64,000 nucleotides of DNA, taken from the NCBI GenBank assembly GCA_024401695.1, contig JAKSKN010000014.1, forward strand, positions 1-64,000. The letters are read 5' to 3'. Below are positions 8,344 through 15,197 of this stretch, in pieces. Position 1 is the first letter of the stretch; every line of letters starts with the position of its first letter. Below the pieces are notes generated by a model. That model was not told the DNA's origin. It did not search any database and worked only from the letters and a program-made list of their open reading frames with translations. This stretch comes from Bacteroidales bacterium (GTDB taxonomy: Bacteria; Bacteroidota; Bacteroidia; Bacteroidales; UBA932). The position numbers and the translations under genes are program-made.

Positions 8344-10443
8344 ATGAAAAAAATCTTTGTACTCATTGCAGCTTGTGCGCTGTTTGCCGGCGCAGCCGCT
8401 GCGCAGAACACAAGCAGGACCTTCGCAAACCCTCTTGACGTGATTATCGGGAATGAGCGCGCCTACAGAGGCGGCGAACCTGTGGTCATCATCTTCCAGG
8501 ACGACTATTATCTGTTCGTCTCTCACCGCAAGGGCTATTGGTACTCCCCTGACTTCAGGAACTGGACCTATGTGGATGCCCCCGGCTATCCGGGAGGCGT
8601 GGTCTCCGTCGTAGAGCAGAACGGCCAGCTGATCGGCTGCTCGATGAACAACAAGAATGTCTACAGGTGCCTTGACCCGAAGAAGGGACTTTGGGAGAAA
8701 TGCGGCGAACTGAGCAGCGACAGGTACGGCGACGCCAACCTCTTCGTCGACGACGACGGCCGCGTGTATCTGTATTTCGGCTGGTCCCAGATAATGCCGT
8801 TCCAGGTCGTAGAGCTCGACCCTGTGACATACAAGGAACTCCACGAGCCTATCCCTCTGTTCTTCAGCGATATCAAGAACCACGGCTTTGAGGTCCGCAA
8901 GCCGGAGGATGTCATCTATTCGATCTTCAACGGCCGCCGCGAATACAACCCGGAGGAACTCCCTTGGATCGAAGGCCCGTATATGATCAAGCACAACGGC
9001 AAATACTATCTCGAATACGCCGCCATCGGCCTTGAGTTCATCTCATACTCCCACGGCATCTACGAATCAGACAGTCCTACCGGTCCGTTCACCTATTCCG
9101 AGCACAACCCTCTGACCTTCAAGACCAGCGGCTTCCAGGTAGGCGCCGGCCACGGCAGCACCTTCCACGACAAGAAGGGCAACCTCTGGACCATCTGCAT
9201 GATCCCTTCTCAATACGGCGGCACCGGACGCGGCTCCGAGCTTGCGATCTATCCGTCGGCGGTAGATGCCGAAGGCGTGATGTATTCCAACACCGCACTC
9301 GGCGATTATCCGCAATTCTACCCTGATCTCCGTCCGGAAGGCGGTGTCGACAACTATGCCGACTGGATGCTCCTGTCCAACGGCAAATATGCAGAGGTAT
9401 CCTCAACCTTCGAAGGCTACACCTACGGCAAGGCACTTGACGAGAATTTCCTCACCTGCTGGACAGCCGCCACCGGCGACCCCGGCGAATTCTTCCTTCT
9501 TGACCTCGGAGGCCTCGCTGAGATCAACGCCATCCAGCTCAACTGGGACCACATCGGCGCAGCTCCTCAGGCCCCTGCCGGTTTCGGCGCCCCTGCATCC
9601 TACCCTGACCACTACCAGTGCTACACCGTAGAGATCTCCAAAGACAAGAAACACTGGACAAAGGTCATCGACAAGAGCAACAACAAGATCGAGCTCAAGC
9701 ACGACTACAACGAGCTTGCAAAGGCACAGAAAGCACGTTATGTCAAGGTAACCAACGTCGCCACCTACGACGGGGCGAAGTTCAGCATCAAGGACCTCCG
9801 CGTATTCGGCACCACGGACAAGATGAGCCGCACCATAGTCAAGGACGTCAAGGTGGTGCGCAATCCTGAAGACCGCCGTGAGGCCAATCTCCTCTGGGAC
9901 GCTGTCCCGGGGGCAGACGGCTACGTAGTCCGCTATGGCATCGAGCCCGACAAGCTTTACAACAGCTACATCGTCTATGACAAGACCACTCTTTATATGC
10001 ACAGCCTGAACACCGCGCCGGAGTACTACTTCCAGGTCGAGGCCTTCGACTGCGGTCTTGACTATTATCGTGAGCCATACCTCGCCACACTCGGCAACGG
10101 CGCCGAAATCCAGGTCGCCAAGCGCACCAGGAACTTTGCCCCTGGCGCATACCGCCAGAACCAGGACACCAAGATCCTTATGCTCAAGGAGGGCGTCACA
10201 GAATACGTATTCGAAGACATCGATCCGGGAATGTGGGTTCTCAACCATTCGTACGGCCCTGTCCTCTGGTCCGGCGAACTCACCGAAAAGGAGCTCATCT
10301 CAGACAAGAAGAATCCGAAGCCTACCGTCCAGGCCTTCCTTACCCGTCTCGGCAAGGGCACGGAAGTCACCGGAAACCTGATGATGAAGGTCATCCCCGG
10401 CAAGGAGAAAGGAAAGATCGTGGTGACGATTGAAGACAAATAA
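8344..10443 (+). CDS. GH43-like glycoside hydrolase with discoidin (F5/8C) and fibronectin III domains
   Basis: Secreted 699-residue carbohydrate-active protein. A signal peptide (residues 1-20, ending AAAAQ) is followed by a five-bladed propeller (about 28-335). GH43-like landmarks are YGDANLFVDDDG (middle Asp) and WIEGPYMIKHNGKYYLEY (general acid Glu). At the first-blade position the usual ADP triplet reads GEP (Glu45). A discoidin/F5-8 type C module follows (about 365-500: SSTFEGYTYGKALDENFLTCW, ending SIKDLRVFG), then a fibronectin III domain (about 510-600). The last 100 residues are unassigned. It is a single gene with a strong terminator; the exact glycan is unknown. Confidence 0.85.
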   Translation: MKKIFVLIAACALFAGAAAAQNTSRTFANPLDVIIGNERAYRGGEPVVIIFQDDYYLFVSHRKGYWYSPDFRNWTYVDAPGYPGGVVSVVEQNGQLIGCSMNNKNVYRCLDPKKGLWEKCGELSSDRYGDANLFVDDDGRVYLYFGWSQIMPFQVVELDPVTYKELHEPIPLFFSDIKNHGFEVRKPEDVIYSIFNGRREYNPEELPWIEGPYMIKHNGKYYLEYAAIGLEFISYSHGIYESDSPTGPFTYSEHNPLTFKTSGFQVGAGHGSTFHDKKGNLWTICMIPSQYGGTGRGSELAIYPSAVDAEGVMYSNTALGDYPQFYPDLRPEGGVDNYADWMLLSNGKYAEVSSTFEGYTYGKALDENFLTCWTAATGDPGEFFLLDLGGLAEINAIQLNWDHIGAAPQAPAGFGAPASYPDHYQCYTVEISKDKKHWTKVIDKSNNKIELKHDYNELAKAQKARYVKVTNVATYDGAKFSIKDLRVFGTTDKMSRTIVKDVKVVRNPEDRREANLLWDAVPGADGYVVRYGIEPDKLYNSYIVYDKTTLYMHSLNTAPEYYFQVEAFDCGLDYYREPYLATLGNGAEIQVAKRTRNFAPGAYRQNQDTKILMLKEGVTEYVFEDIDPGMWVLNHSYGPVLWSGELTEKELISDKKNPKPTVQAFLTRLGKGTEVTGNLMMKVIPGKEKGKIVVTIEDK

Positions 10444-10460
10444 GAGACTGAAAACAAGAA

Positions 10461-10496
10461 AACAGGTTGAGCGATGAACTCAACCTGTTTTTTTTT
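10461..10496 (+). terminator. Rho-independent terminator after the GH43-like gene
   Basis: Perfect 11-base arms (AACAGGTTGAG at 10461-10471 and CTCAACCTGTT at 10479-10489) with a 7-base loop are followed by an unbroken T run to 10496. Confidence 0.92.
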
Positions 10497-10527
10497 ACCG
10501 GCTTATTCCAGTTCCTTAAAAGTGAAA

Positions 10528-10609
10528 AGTTACAGTAAGGTGCCCACAAACTTACTCCTACGTTCCTGATTCATCCGTCTGTACAAGTGACAGTAACGTG
10601 CCCACAAAC
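10528..10609. repeat. Two imperfect 24-base direct repeats
   Basis: The segments 10528-10551 and 10586-10609 share 22 of 24 bases (common core GTGCCCACAAAC) and start 58 bases apart. They lie between the two convergent terminators. Function unknown; no terminal inverted repeats or open frame support a mobile element here. Confidence 0.6.
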
Positions 10610-10669
10610 CGGACGGACTTCGATACCTCGAAATCATAAAGCGATGCGGCCCTGCTCTGTCTGTCAGAG

Positions 10670-10701
10670 GTTGAAAAAATCCAGCGCCCCGCGGGCGCTG
10701 G
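10670..10701 (-). terminator. Rho-independent terminator after the fimbrillin-like cluster
   Basis: A GC-rich perfect stem (CCAGCGCC / GGCGCTGG, 10681-10701) is followed on the minus strand by ATTTTTTC. A second, weaker stem (CACCTTGCC / GGCAAGGTG, 10731-10766) sits between it and the stop codon. Confidence 0.8.
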
Positions 10702-10772
10702 ACTATGGCTTTCAAGGTTTTTAATTTGGTCACCTTGCCTGTGGCCTTGCGGCCTTGGGCAAGGTGGTTTTA

Positions 10773-12974
10773 TTATTTTGATTCTGTGACGAGACGAACT
10801 GAGTAGGCTCGGTAACGATTGTTGAAGTCTGCCGGAAAGACAAGGTCCGAATCGAAGCTCAGGAAGAACGCATAGCCGTCGCCATGAGGAGTAGAGGACC
10901 AGTAGTTGCCGTCGTGGCCGACAAAGTAGATGTCCGTATCGCCGTCGCTGCCACCGCGACCGCCGGCCGCAGGGAGAAAGACCGCACCGGCAGCCTGCAT
11001 CTTGTTCCAACTGTCTCCTTGAGAATAGGTATTCTGCTCCCAGCCTGTTGACGATTTCGGGACAAATTTCTTTTCAACACAAGCTGAACTGTTACTTTCG
11101 TTTGTCTTCGGATCCTCGAATTCATCCGGAAGGAGAAGGAGTCCATGCATTCCGCATACGGTTGCATATCCGATTTTGGTTGCTGCGTCTGTTCTTTTTT
11201 CGAGCAGATAGTTCCATTCATCTTGAGACAGGGTACGCCACGTGTTTCCGTCACCTACTTGTTTCCCCCAGTCAGTGAAACCACCGGATTCATAAGATGT
11301 GGTTTTCCAGTCTGTTGACCAACTGCCGTATCCCCAGGTGAACAAAGATACCTGATCTTGATTATGTCCTTGCTCATACTGATTGTCGAAGAAACACCAC
11401 GATTCGAGATTTGATGTATATCTGAGATTGCCCGGTGAGAAGCGGACCTTCTTGCAATTGTCAGCAGGGCCTACGGAGAACTCGCTTGAGAGAATCGGTT
11501 CTTCAGTGGGTTTAACGGTAACTGTACAAGTTGCGGTTATTCCTCCTACCACAGTCGTAGCTGTTATGTCAACTTTCCCTTCTGACTTCACAGTAACTCT
11601 ACCGTTTTCATCAACTGTTGCTACAGAAGGGTTGCTACTTGACCAAGTGACATTTTTATTTAATGCGTCATCCGGCAACACGGTAGCACTGAGTTTGAAT
11701 GAAGAACATCCGACATAAGCGGTGAAGCTTGACAAGGATAAGTTTATGCTTTCAGGTCTTGGATATCCTATTGTTGCGGTAATGTCGGAAGAAATATCTG
11801 AAATGGTAAAAATGTATGAGAATAGATTTATCTCGTCATATAAATAAGGATGAAAATGAAAGATTGTGTTAGTTCTCGTTTTGCAGGATGCCACACCGTC
11901 CAGATAACACCCAATTCTTCTTTTCTGCGACTTTGAATAAGCCTCAATCATTACATTGCTGCCATCCACTTTTATCGCTGTCAGAACATCATCAGCAATA
12001 CCATCATCTTCTGTATTGCTTGAGAACTTTACTGTCACCCTGTGTCCGTCAACCTGAACTTCCTGCGAATCTACTTCGCCCCATTCACCGACTCCTACAC
12101 CGCTGACCTTGATGCCGGTATCTTCGACGGTGAGGGTGACGTTGTTCTGGATGCCGGAGCGGATGTCGATGCCGTTCTCGCCTGAAAGGGTGATTCCTGC
12201 AGGTTTGCCGTCAATGAGAAGATATATCGCTATGTCCTTCTTGCCTTCGCTGTTGTCGGCCGGAACAAGGAGGATATCTTTCTCTATGCCTTCTGCGGTG
12301 ATTGTGCCGTCAGTTGCCAGTTCGACAGTGCCGGTCTCGTCCACTCCCTTCGAAGCCGTGATGGCTCCGGTGGTAATGTCCATTGTGCCTGTTGCATCAA
12401 TGGCCGTGCTCTTGAGGGTGATCTTCGACAGAGGTGCACTGGCGGTGAAGTTCGCGCCTTTCTTGATGGTAAGATGAAGTCTTGAGAGGGCGTGGTTCAT
12501 CTGCAGGGACACGTTCTTGTTGGAGTGGCTCACGGTCTGAGGCTCCGCATACAGATAGTCCGTGCCGTTCAGCGAAGACTGGACAGGAATAGCCCTGAGG
12601 TCATTCGCATTTGAGTTGTACGGAAAATAGCCGTAGAGCTTCCCCTCGGTGTCGGACAGATAGACAGGTGTCGCGGTGCTCCACCCGCTGCCGCTGTTGG
12701 CGAAGTTCACATTGGTGTAGCCCTTGTCGTGGCCGTCGTAGGCGGAGCCGTCGGATGCTGTCACGAAGATGCCTATGCCGGTGGCGGCGTCACTGTCCGG
12801 CAGCGTGTTGCCGGTGATGACCGCCTTGGTGGTCAGGGCGAACGGTGAGATGCCGCTGACAGACTCAATCTGCAGGGCACTGTCGGGATTATGCTGGAAT
12901 TCTTCGCTCTTGCTGCAGCCCACAAACGCGAGGACTGCAAGAAGGATGATTGCTGATTCTGTATATCTTTTCAT
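10773..12974 (-). CDS. Fimbrillin-like lipoprotein with Ig-like (Big_2) and C-terminal FISUMP-like domain, copy A
   Basis: Surface lipoprotein of 733 residues. The signal peptide ends AFVGC (Cys20). Residues about 30-300 match the Mfa1/FimA fimbrillin-like fold of Bacteroidales (TGIGIFVTASDG, KLYGYFPYNSNAND). A bacterial Ig-like domain follows at about 410-495 (SATVLPDDALNKNVTWSSS, VATVDENGRV). The C-terminal 230 residues begin FSVGPADNCKKVRFSPGNL and contain WRTLSQDEWNYLL and NYWSSTP..., ending YSVRLV, a pattern like the Fibrobacter major paralogous/DUF1566 domain, which has a C-type-lectin-like fold. It is the last gene of the cluster and the paralog of the gene at 13032-15176. It may be an adhesin or pilus tip subunit; that is inference. 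Confidence 0.82.
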   Translation of the reverse strand: MKRYTESAIILLAVLAFVGCSKSEEFQHNPDSALQIESVSGISPFALTTKAVITGNTLPDSDAATGIGIFVTASDGSAYDGHDKGYTNVNFANSGSGWSTATPVYLSDTEGKLYGYFPYNSNANDLRAIPVQSSLNGTDYLYAEPQTVSHSNKNVSLQMNHALSRLHLTIKKGANFTASAPLSKITLKSTAIDATGTMDITTGAITASKGVDETGTVELATDGTITAEGIEKDILLVPADNSEGKKDIAIYLLIDGKPAGITLSGENGIDIRSGIQNNVTLTVEDTGIKVSGVGVGEWGEVDSQEVQVDGHRVTVKFSSNTEDDGIADDVLTAIKVDGSNVMIEAYSKSQKRRIGCYLDGVASCKTRTNTIFHFHPYLYDEINLFSYIFTISDISSDITATIGYPRPESINLSLSSFTAYVGCSSFKLSATVLPDDALNKNVTWSSSNPSVATVDENGRVTVKSEGKVDITATTVVGGITATCTVTVKPTEEPILSSEFSVGPADNCKKVRFSPGNLRYTSNLESWCFFDNQYEQGHNQDQVSLFTWGYGSWSTDWKTTSYESGGFTDWGKQVGDGNTWRTLSQDEWNYLLEKRTDAATKIGYATVCGMHGLLLLPDEFEDPKTNESNSSACVEKKFVPKSSTGWEQNTYSQGDSWNKMQAAGAVFLPAAGGRGGSDGDTDIYFVGHDGNYWSSTPHGDGYAFFLSFDSDLVFPADFNNRYRAYSVRLVTESK
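12480..12974 (-). repeat. Duplicated 5' gene segment, copy A
   Basis: It is the same as 14682-15176 with few changes. The last ~190 bases at the 5' end differ at a single position, identity drops to roughly 93% by 12480 and continues to fall further into the gene. The offset of the two copies is 2202 bases. Confidence 0.9.
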
Positions 12975-13031
12975 AAACGTTGTTTGCTGTGAACACCCTC
13001 GCGACCTACAGCCTTGGGCAAGGTGGAGTTA

Positions 13032-15176
13032 TTATTTTACATCTGTGACGAGACGAACAGAAAGCCGATAAGAGCGATTGGATGAGACAGACGGATAGAA
13101 GAAGCCACTAGAGAAACTTGTGTTGTACGCTTCATTCGCCTTCTCCTTGTGGGCGGTAGAGTGCCAATATTTGCCAGATTCTGACTGGTATTGGTCATCA
13201 CCGTACAAATAGCCAGCCACAGGGAGAAACACCGCTCCTGCAGTTTCCATTGCCTCCCAGTTTCCTCCTGCCGTATATTCGTTGTCGGTAAATTCGGGAT
13301 AGTCGTTTGGGGCTGCCGACAAAGGCGCGAATGCTTCGCTACCCTTGCTTTTCATGGGGTCGGTGAATACATCAGGCAGAAGAATAAGCCCCTTGACACC
13401 GCATACCGTTGCATACCCGGATTTGCCGCTCGCATTTGTTCTGCTGTTTAATAAAAATATCCATTCGTCATTGGTGAGAGTGCGCCATGTGTTCCCGTCA
13501 CCGATATTACTGCCCCAATCAACAAAATCACCCCCTTTTTGACACCCCCAAGTAAACAGTGATAATTGTTCCGAAGTGTGGCCATACTCATACTGATTGT
13601 TAAAGAACCACCAAGTATCTCCCTCAGGTGTATATTTGAGATTGCCCCGTGAGAAGCAGACGGTCTTGCAATCCTCAGCAGGTCCTACGGAAAATTCACC
13701 GGGAAGGCTAGGTGTAAAGGGCTTTACCGTGGTCTTGCAGGTTGCGACCAACTCTCCCACCTCAGTCGTTGCCGTAATATCGGTCTCTCCCTCTGCCATC
13801 GCCGTCACCTTGCCGTTTTCATCCACGGTTGCTACGGAAGCGTTGCTGCTTGACCAAGTGAAATTTTTATTAAAAGCATCTGCCGGCAACACCGTCGCAC
13901 TGAGTTTGAATGTGCATCCGGCATAAGTAGTGTGATTTGACAGGGTCACGCTAATTTCTGTCGGTCTTGGATATCCTATTGTTGCCGTGACATCCGTGGA
14001 AATGTCCGAAACGGTGAATATGTGAGACAAAAAAATCACTCTGTCTAGATTAGTTTGATAATCAAAGAACCATGGTCTTGAGATTGTGCAAGAAGCCTCA
14101 CCGTCAAGATCACATTCAAGTTTTTTCTGTGATTTAGAAAAGGCTTCTATAATAACATTGTTATTTTCCACCTTCACTGAACCTAATAGCACATCATTCC
14201 CCACTTCCGGAAACTGTTCTTCATCAAGTTTTACCGTCACGGTATGTCCGCTGACCTGCACTTGTTGCGAGCCTCCTTCGCCCCATGCACCGACTCCTAC
14301 GCCGCTGACCTTGATGCCGGTGTCCTCTATTGTGAGTGTAACGTTGTTCTGGATGCCGGAGCGGATGTCGAGGCCGTTTTCATCCGGGATGGTGATTCCT
14401 GCGGGTTTGCCGGCAATCATAAGAGATATCGAGATACCCTTTTTGCCATTGCTGTTGTCGGCAGGAACGAGGAGAATGTCCTTTTCAATGCCTTCGGCGG
14501 TGATTGTGCCGTCAGTAGGGAGCTCTACCGTGCCCGTTTCGTCCGCTCCCTTCGAAGCCGTGATGGCTCCGGTGGTGATGTCCATCGTGCCTGTGGCGTC
14601 AATGGCCGTGCTATTGAGGGTTATCTTCGACAGAGGAGCATCGGCTGTGAAGTTCGCGCCTTTCTTGATGGTAAGATGAAGCCTTGAAAGCGCGTGCTTC
14701 ATCTGCAGGGACACGCTCTTGTTGGAGTGGCTCACGGTCTGAGGCTCTGCATACAGATAGTCCGTGCCGTTAAGCGAGGACTGTACAGGAATTGCCCTGA
14801 GGTCATTCGCATTTGAGTTGTACGGAAAATAGCCGTAGAGTTTCCCCTGTGTATCGGACAGATAGACAGGTGTCGCAGTGCTCCACCCGCTGCCGCTGTT
14901 GGCGAAGTTCACATTGGTGTATCCCTTGTTGTGGCCGTCGTAGGCGGAGCCGTCGGATGCCGTCACGAAGATGCCTATGCCGGTGGCGGCGTCACTGTCC
15001 GGCAGCGTGTTGCCGGTGATGACCGCCTTGGTGGTCAGGGCGAACGGTGAGATGCCGCTGACAGACTCAATCTGCAGGGCACTGTCGGGATTATGCTGGA
15101 ATTCTTCGCTCTTGCTGCAGCCCACAAACGCGAGGACTGCAAGAAGGATGATTGCTGATTCTGTATATCGTTTCAT
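13032..15176 (-). CDS. Fimbrillin-like lipoprotein with Ig-like and C-terminal FISUMP-like domain, copy B
   Basis: A 714-residue paralog of the gene immediately downstream. Signal peptide and lipobox (AFVGC) are identical, and only about eight substitutions separate the first 220 residues. Similarity declines through the fimbrillin-like part, the Ig-like domain (VLPADAFNKNFTWSSSNAS) and the C-terminal domain (FSVGPAEDCKTVCFSRGNL, WRTLTNDEWIFLL, KYWHSTAH, LSVRLV). The motifs that bracket the C-terminal domain are kept while the segment between them varies. The gene sits 57 bases upstream of copy A and 21 bases downstream of the fimbrillin/LRR gene, so all are likely one transcript. It probably works at the cell surface as an adhesin or fimbrial accessory protein. 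Confidence 0.82.
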   Translation of the reverse strand: MKRYTESAIILLAVLAFVGCSKSEEFQHNPDSALQIESVSGISPFALTTKAVITGNTLPDSDAATGIGIFVTASDGSAYDGHNKGYTNVNFANSGSGWSTATPVYLSDTQGKLYGYFPYNSNANDLRAIPVQSSLNGTDYLYAEPQTVSHSNKSVSLQMKHALSRLHLTIKKGANFTADAPLSKITLNSTAIDATGTMDITTGAITASKGADETGTVELPTDGTITAEGIEKDILLVPADNSNGKKGISISLMIAGKPAGITIPDENGLDIRSGIQNNVTLTIEDTGIKVSGVGVGAWGEGGSQQVQVSGHTVTVKLDEEQFPEVGNDVLLGSVKVENNNVIIEAFSKSQKKLECDLDGEASCTISRPWFFDYQTNLDRVIFLSHIFTVSDISTDVTATIGYPRPTEISVTLSNHTTYAGCTFKLSATVLPADAFNKNFTWSSSNASVATVDENGKVTAMAEGETDITATTEVGELVATCKTTVKPFTPSLPGEFSVGPAEDCKTVCFSRGNLKYTPEGDTWWFFNNQYEYGHTSEQLSLFTWGCQKGGDFVDWGSNIGDGNTWRTLTNDEWIFLLNSRTNASGKSGYATVCGVKGLILLPDVFTDPMKSKGSEAFAPLSAAPNDYPEFTDNEYTAGGNWEAMETAGAVFLPVAGYLYGDDQYQSESGKYWHSTAHKEKANEAYNTSFSSGFFYPSVSSNRSYRLSVRLVTDVK
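14682..15176 (-). repeat. Duplicated 5' gene segment, copy B
   Basis: Partner of 12480-12974. The sequences just past the two stop codons also share a segment (CCTTGGGCAAGGTGG at 10753-10767 and 13012-13026), so the duplication unit included the 3' flank, yet the 3' halves of the genes have diverged. Confidence 0.9.
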
Positions 15177-15197
15177 AATTGGGGCTTTTTTAAACTG

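Noticed and set aside
8068..8994. A 308-codon minus-strand frame covering the gap before the GH43-like gene
   Set aside because: Two thirds of it mirror the GH43-like coding sequence and the rest crosses the palindrome and the AT-rich leader; no family match is visible.
10530..10733. A 67-codon minus-strand frame in the gap after the fimbrillin cluster
   Set aside because: It starts downstream of the cluster, runs through a rho-independent terminator and its end is formed by the 24-base repeat; no protein-like features.
10444..10772. Possible insertion sequence between the GH43-like gene and the fimbrillin cluster
   Set aside because: Repeats and hairpins are present, but two of the hairpins are clear terminators and there is no transposase or pair of terminal inverted repeats.
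10773..15176. A complete diversity-generating retroelement
   Set aside because: Target-like proteins are present, but no reverse transcriptase or template repeat is found in the window; kept only as a hypothesis.
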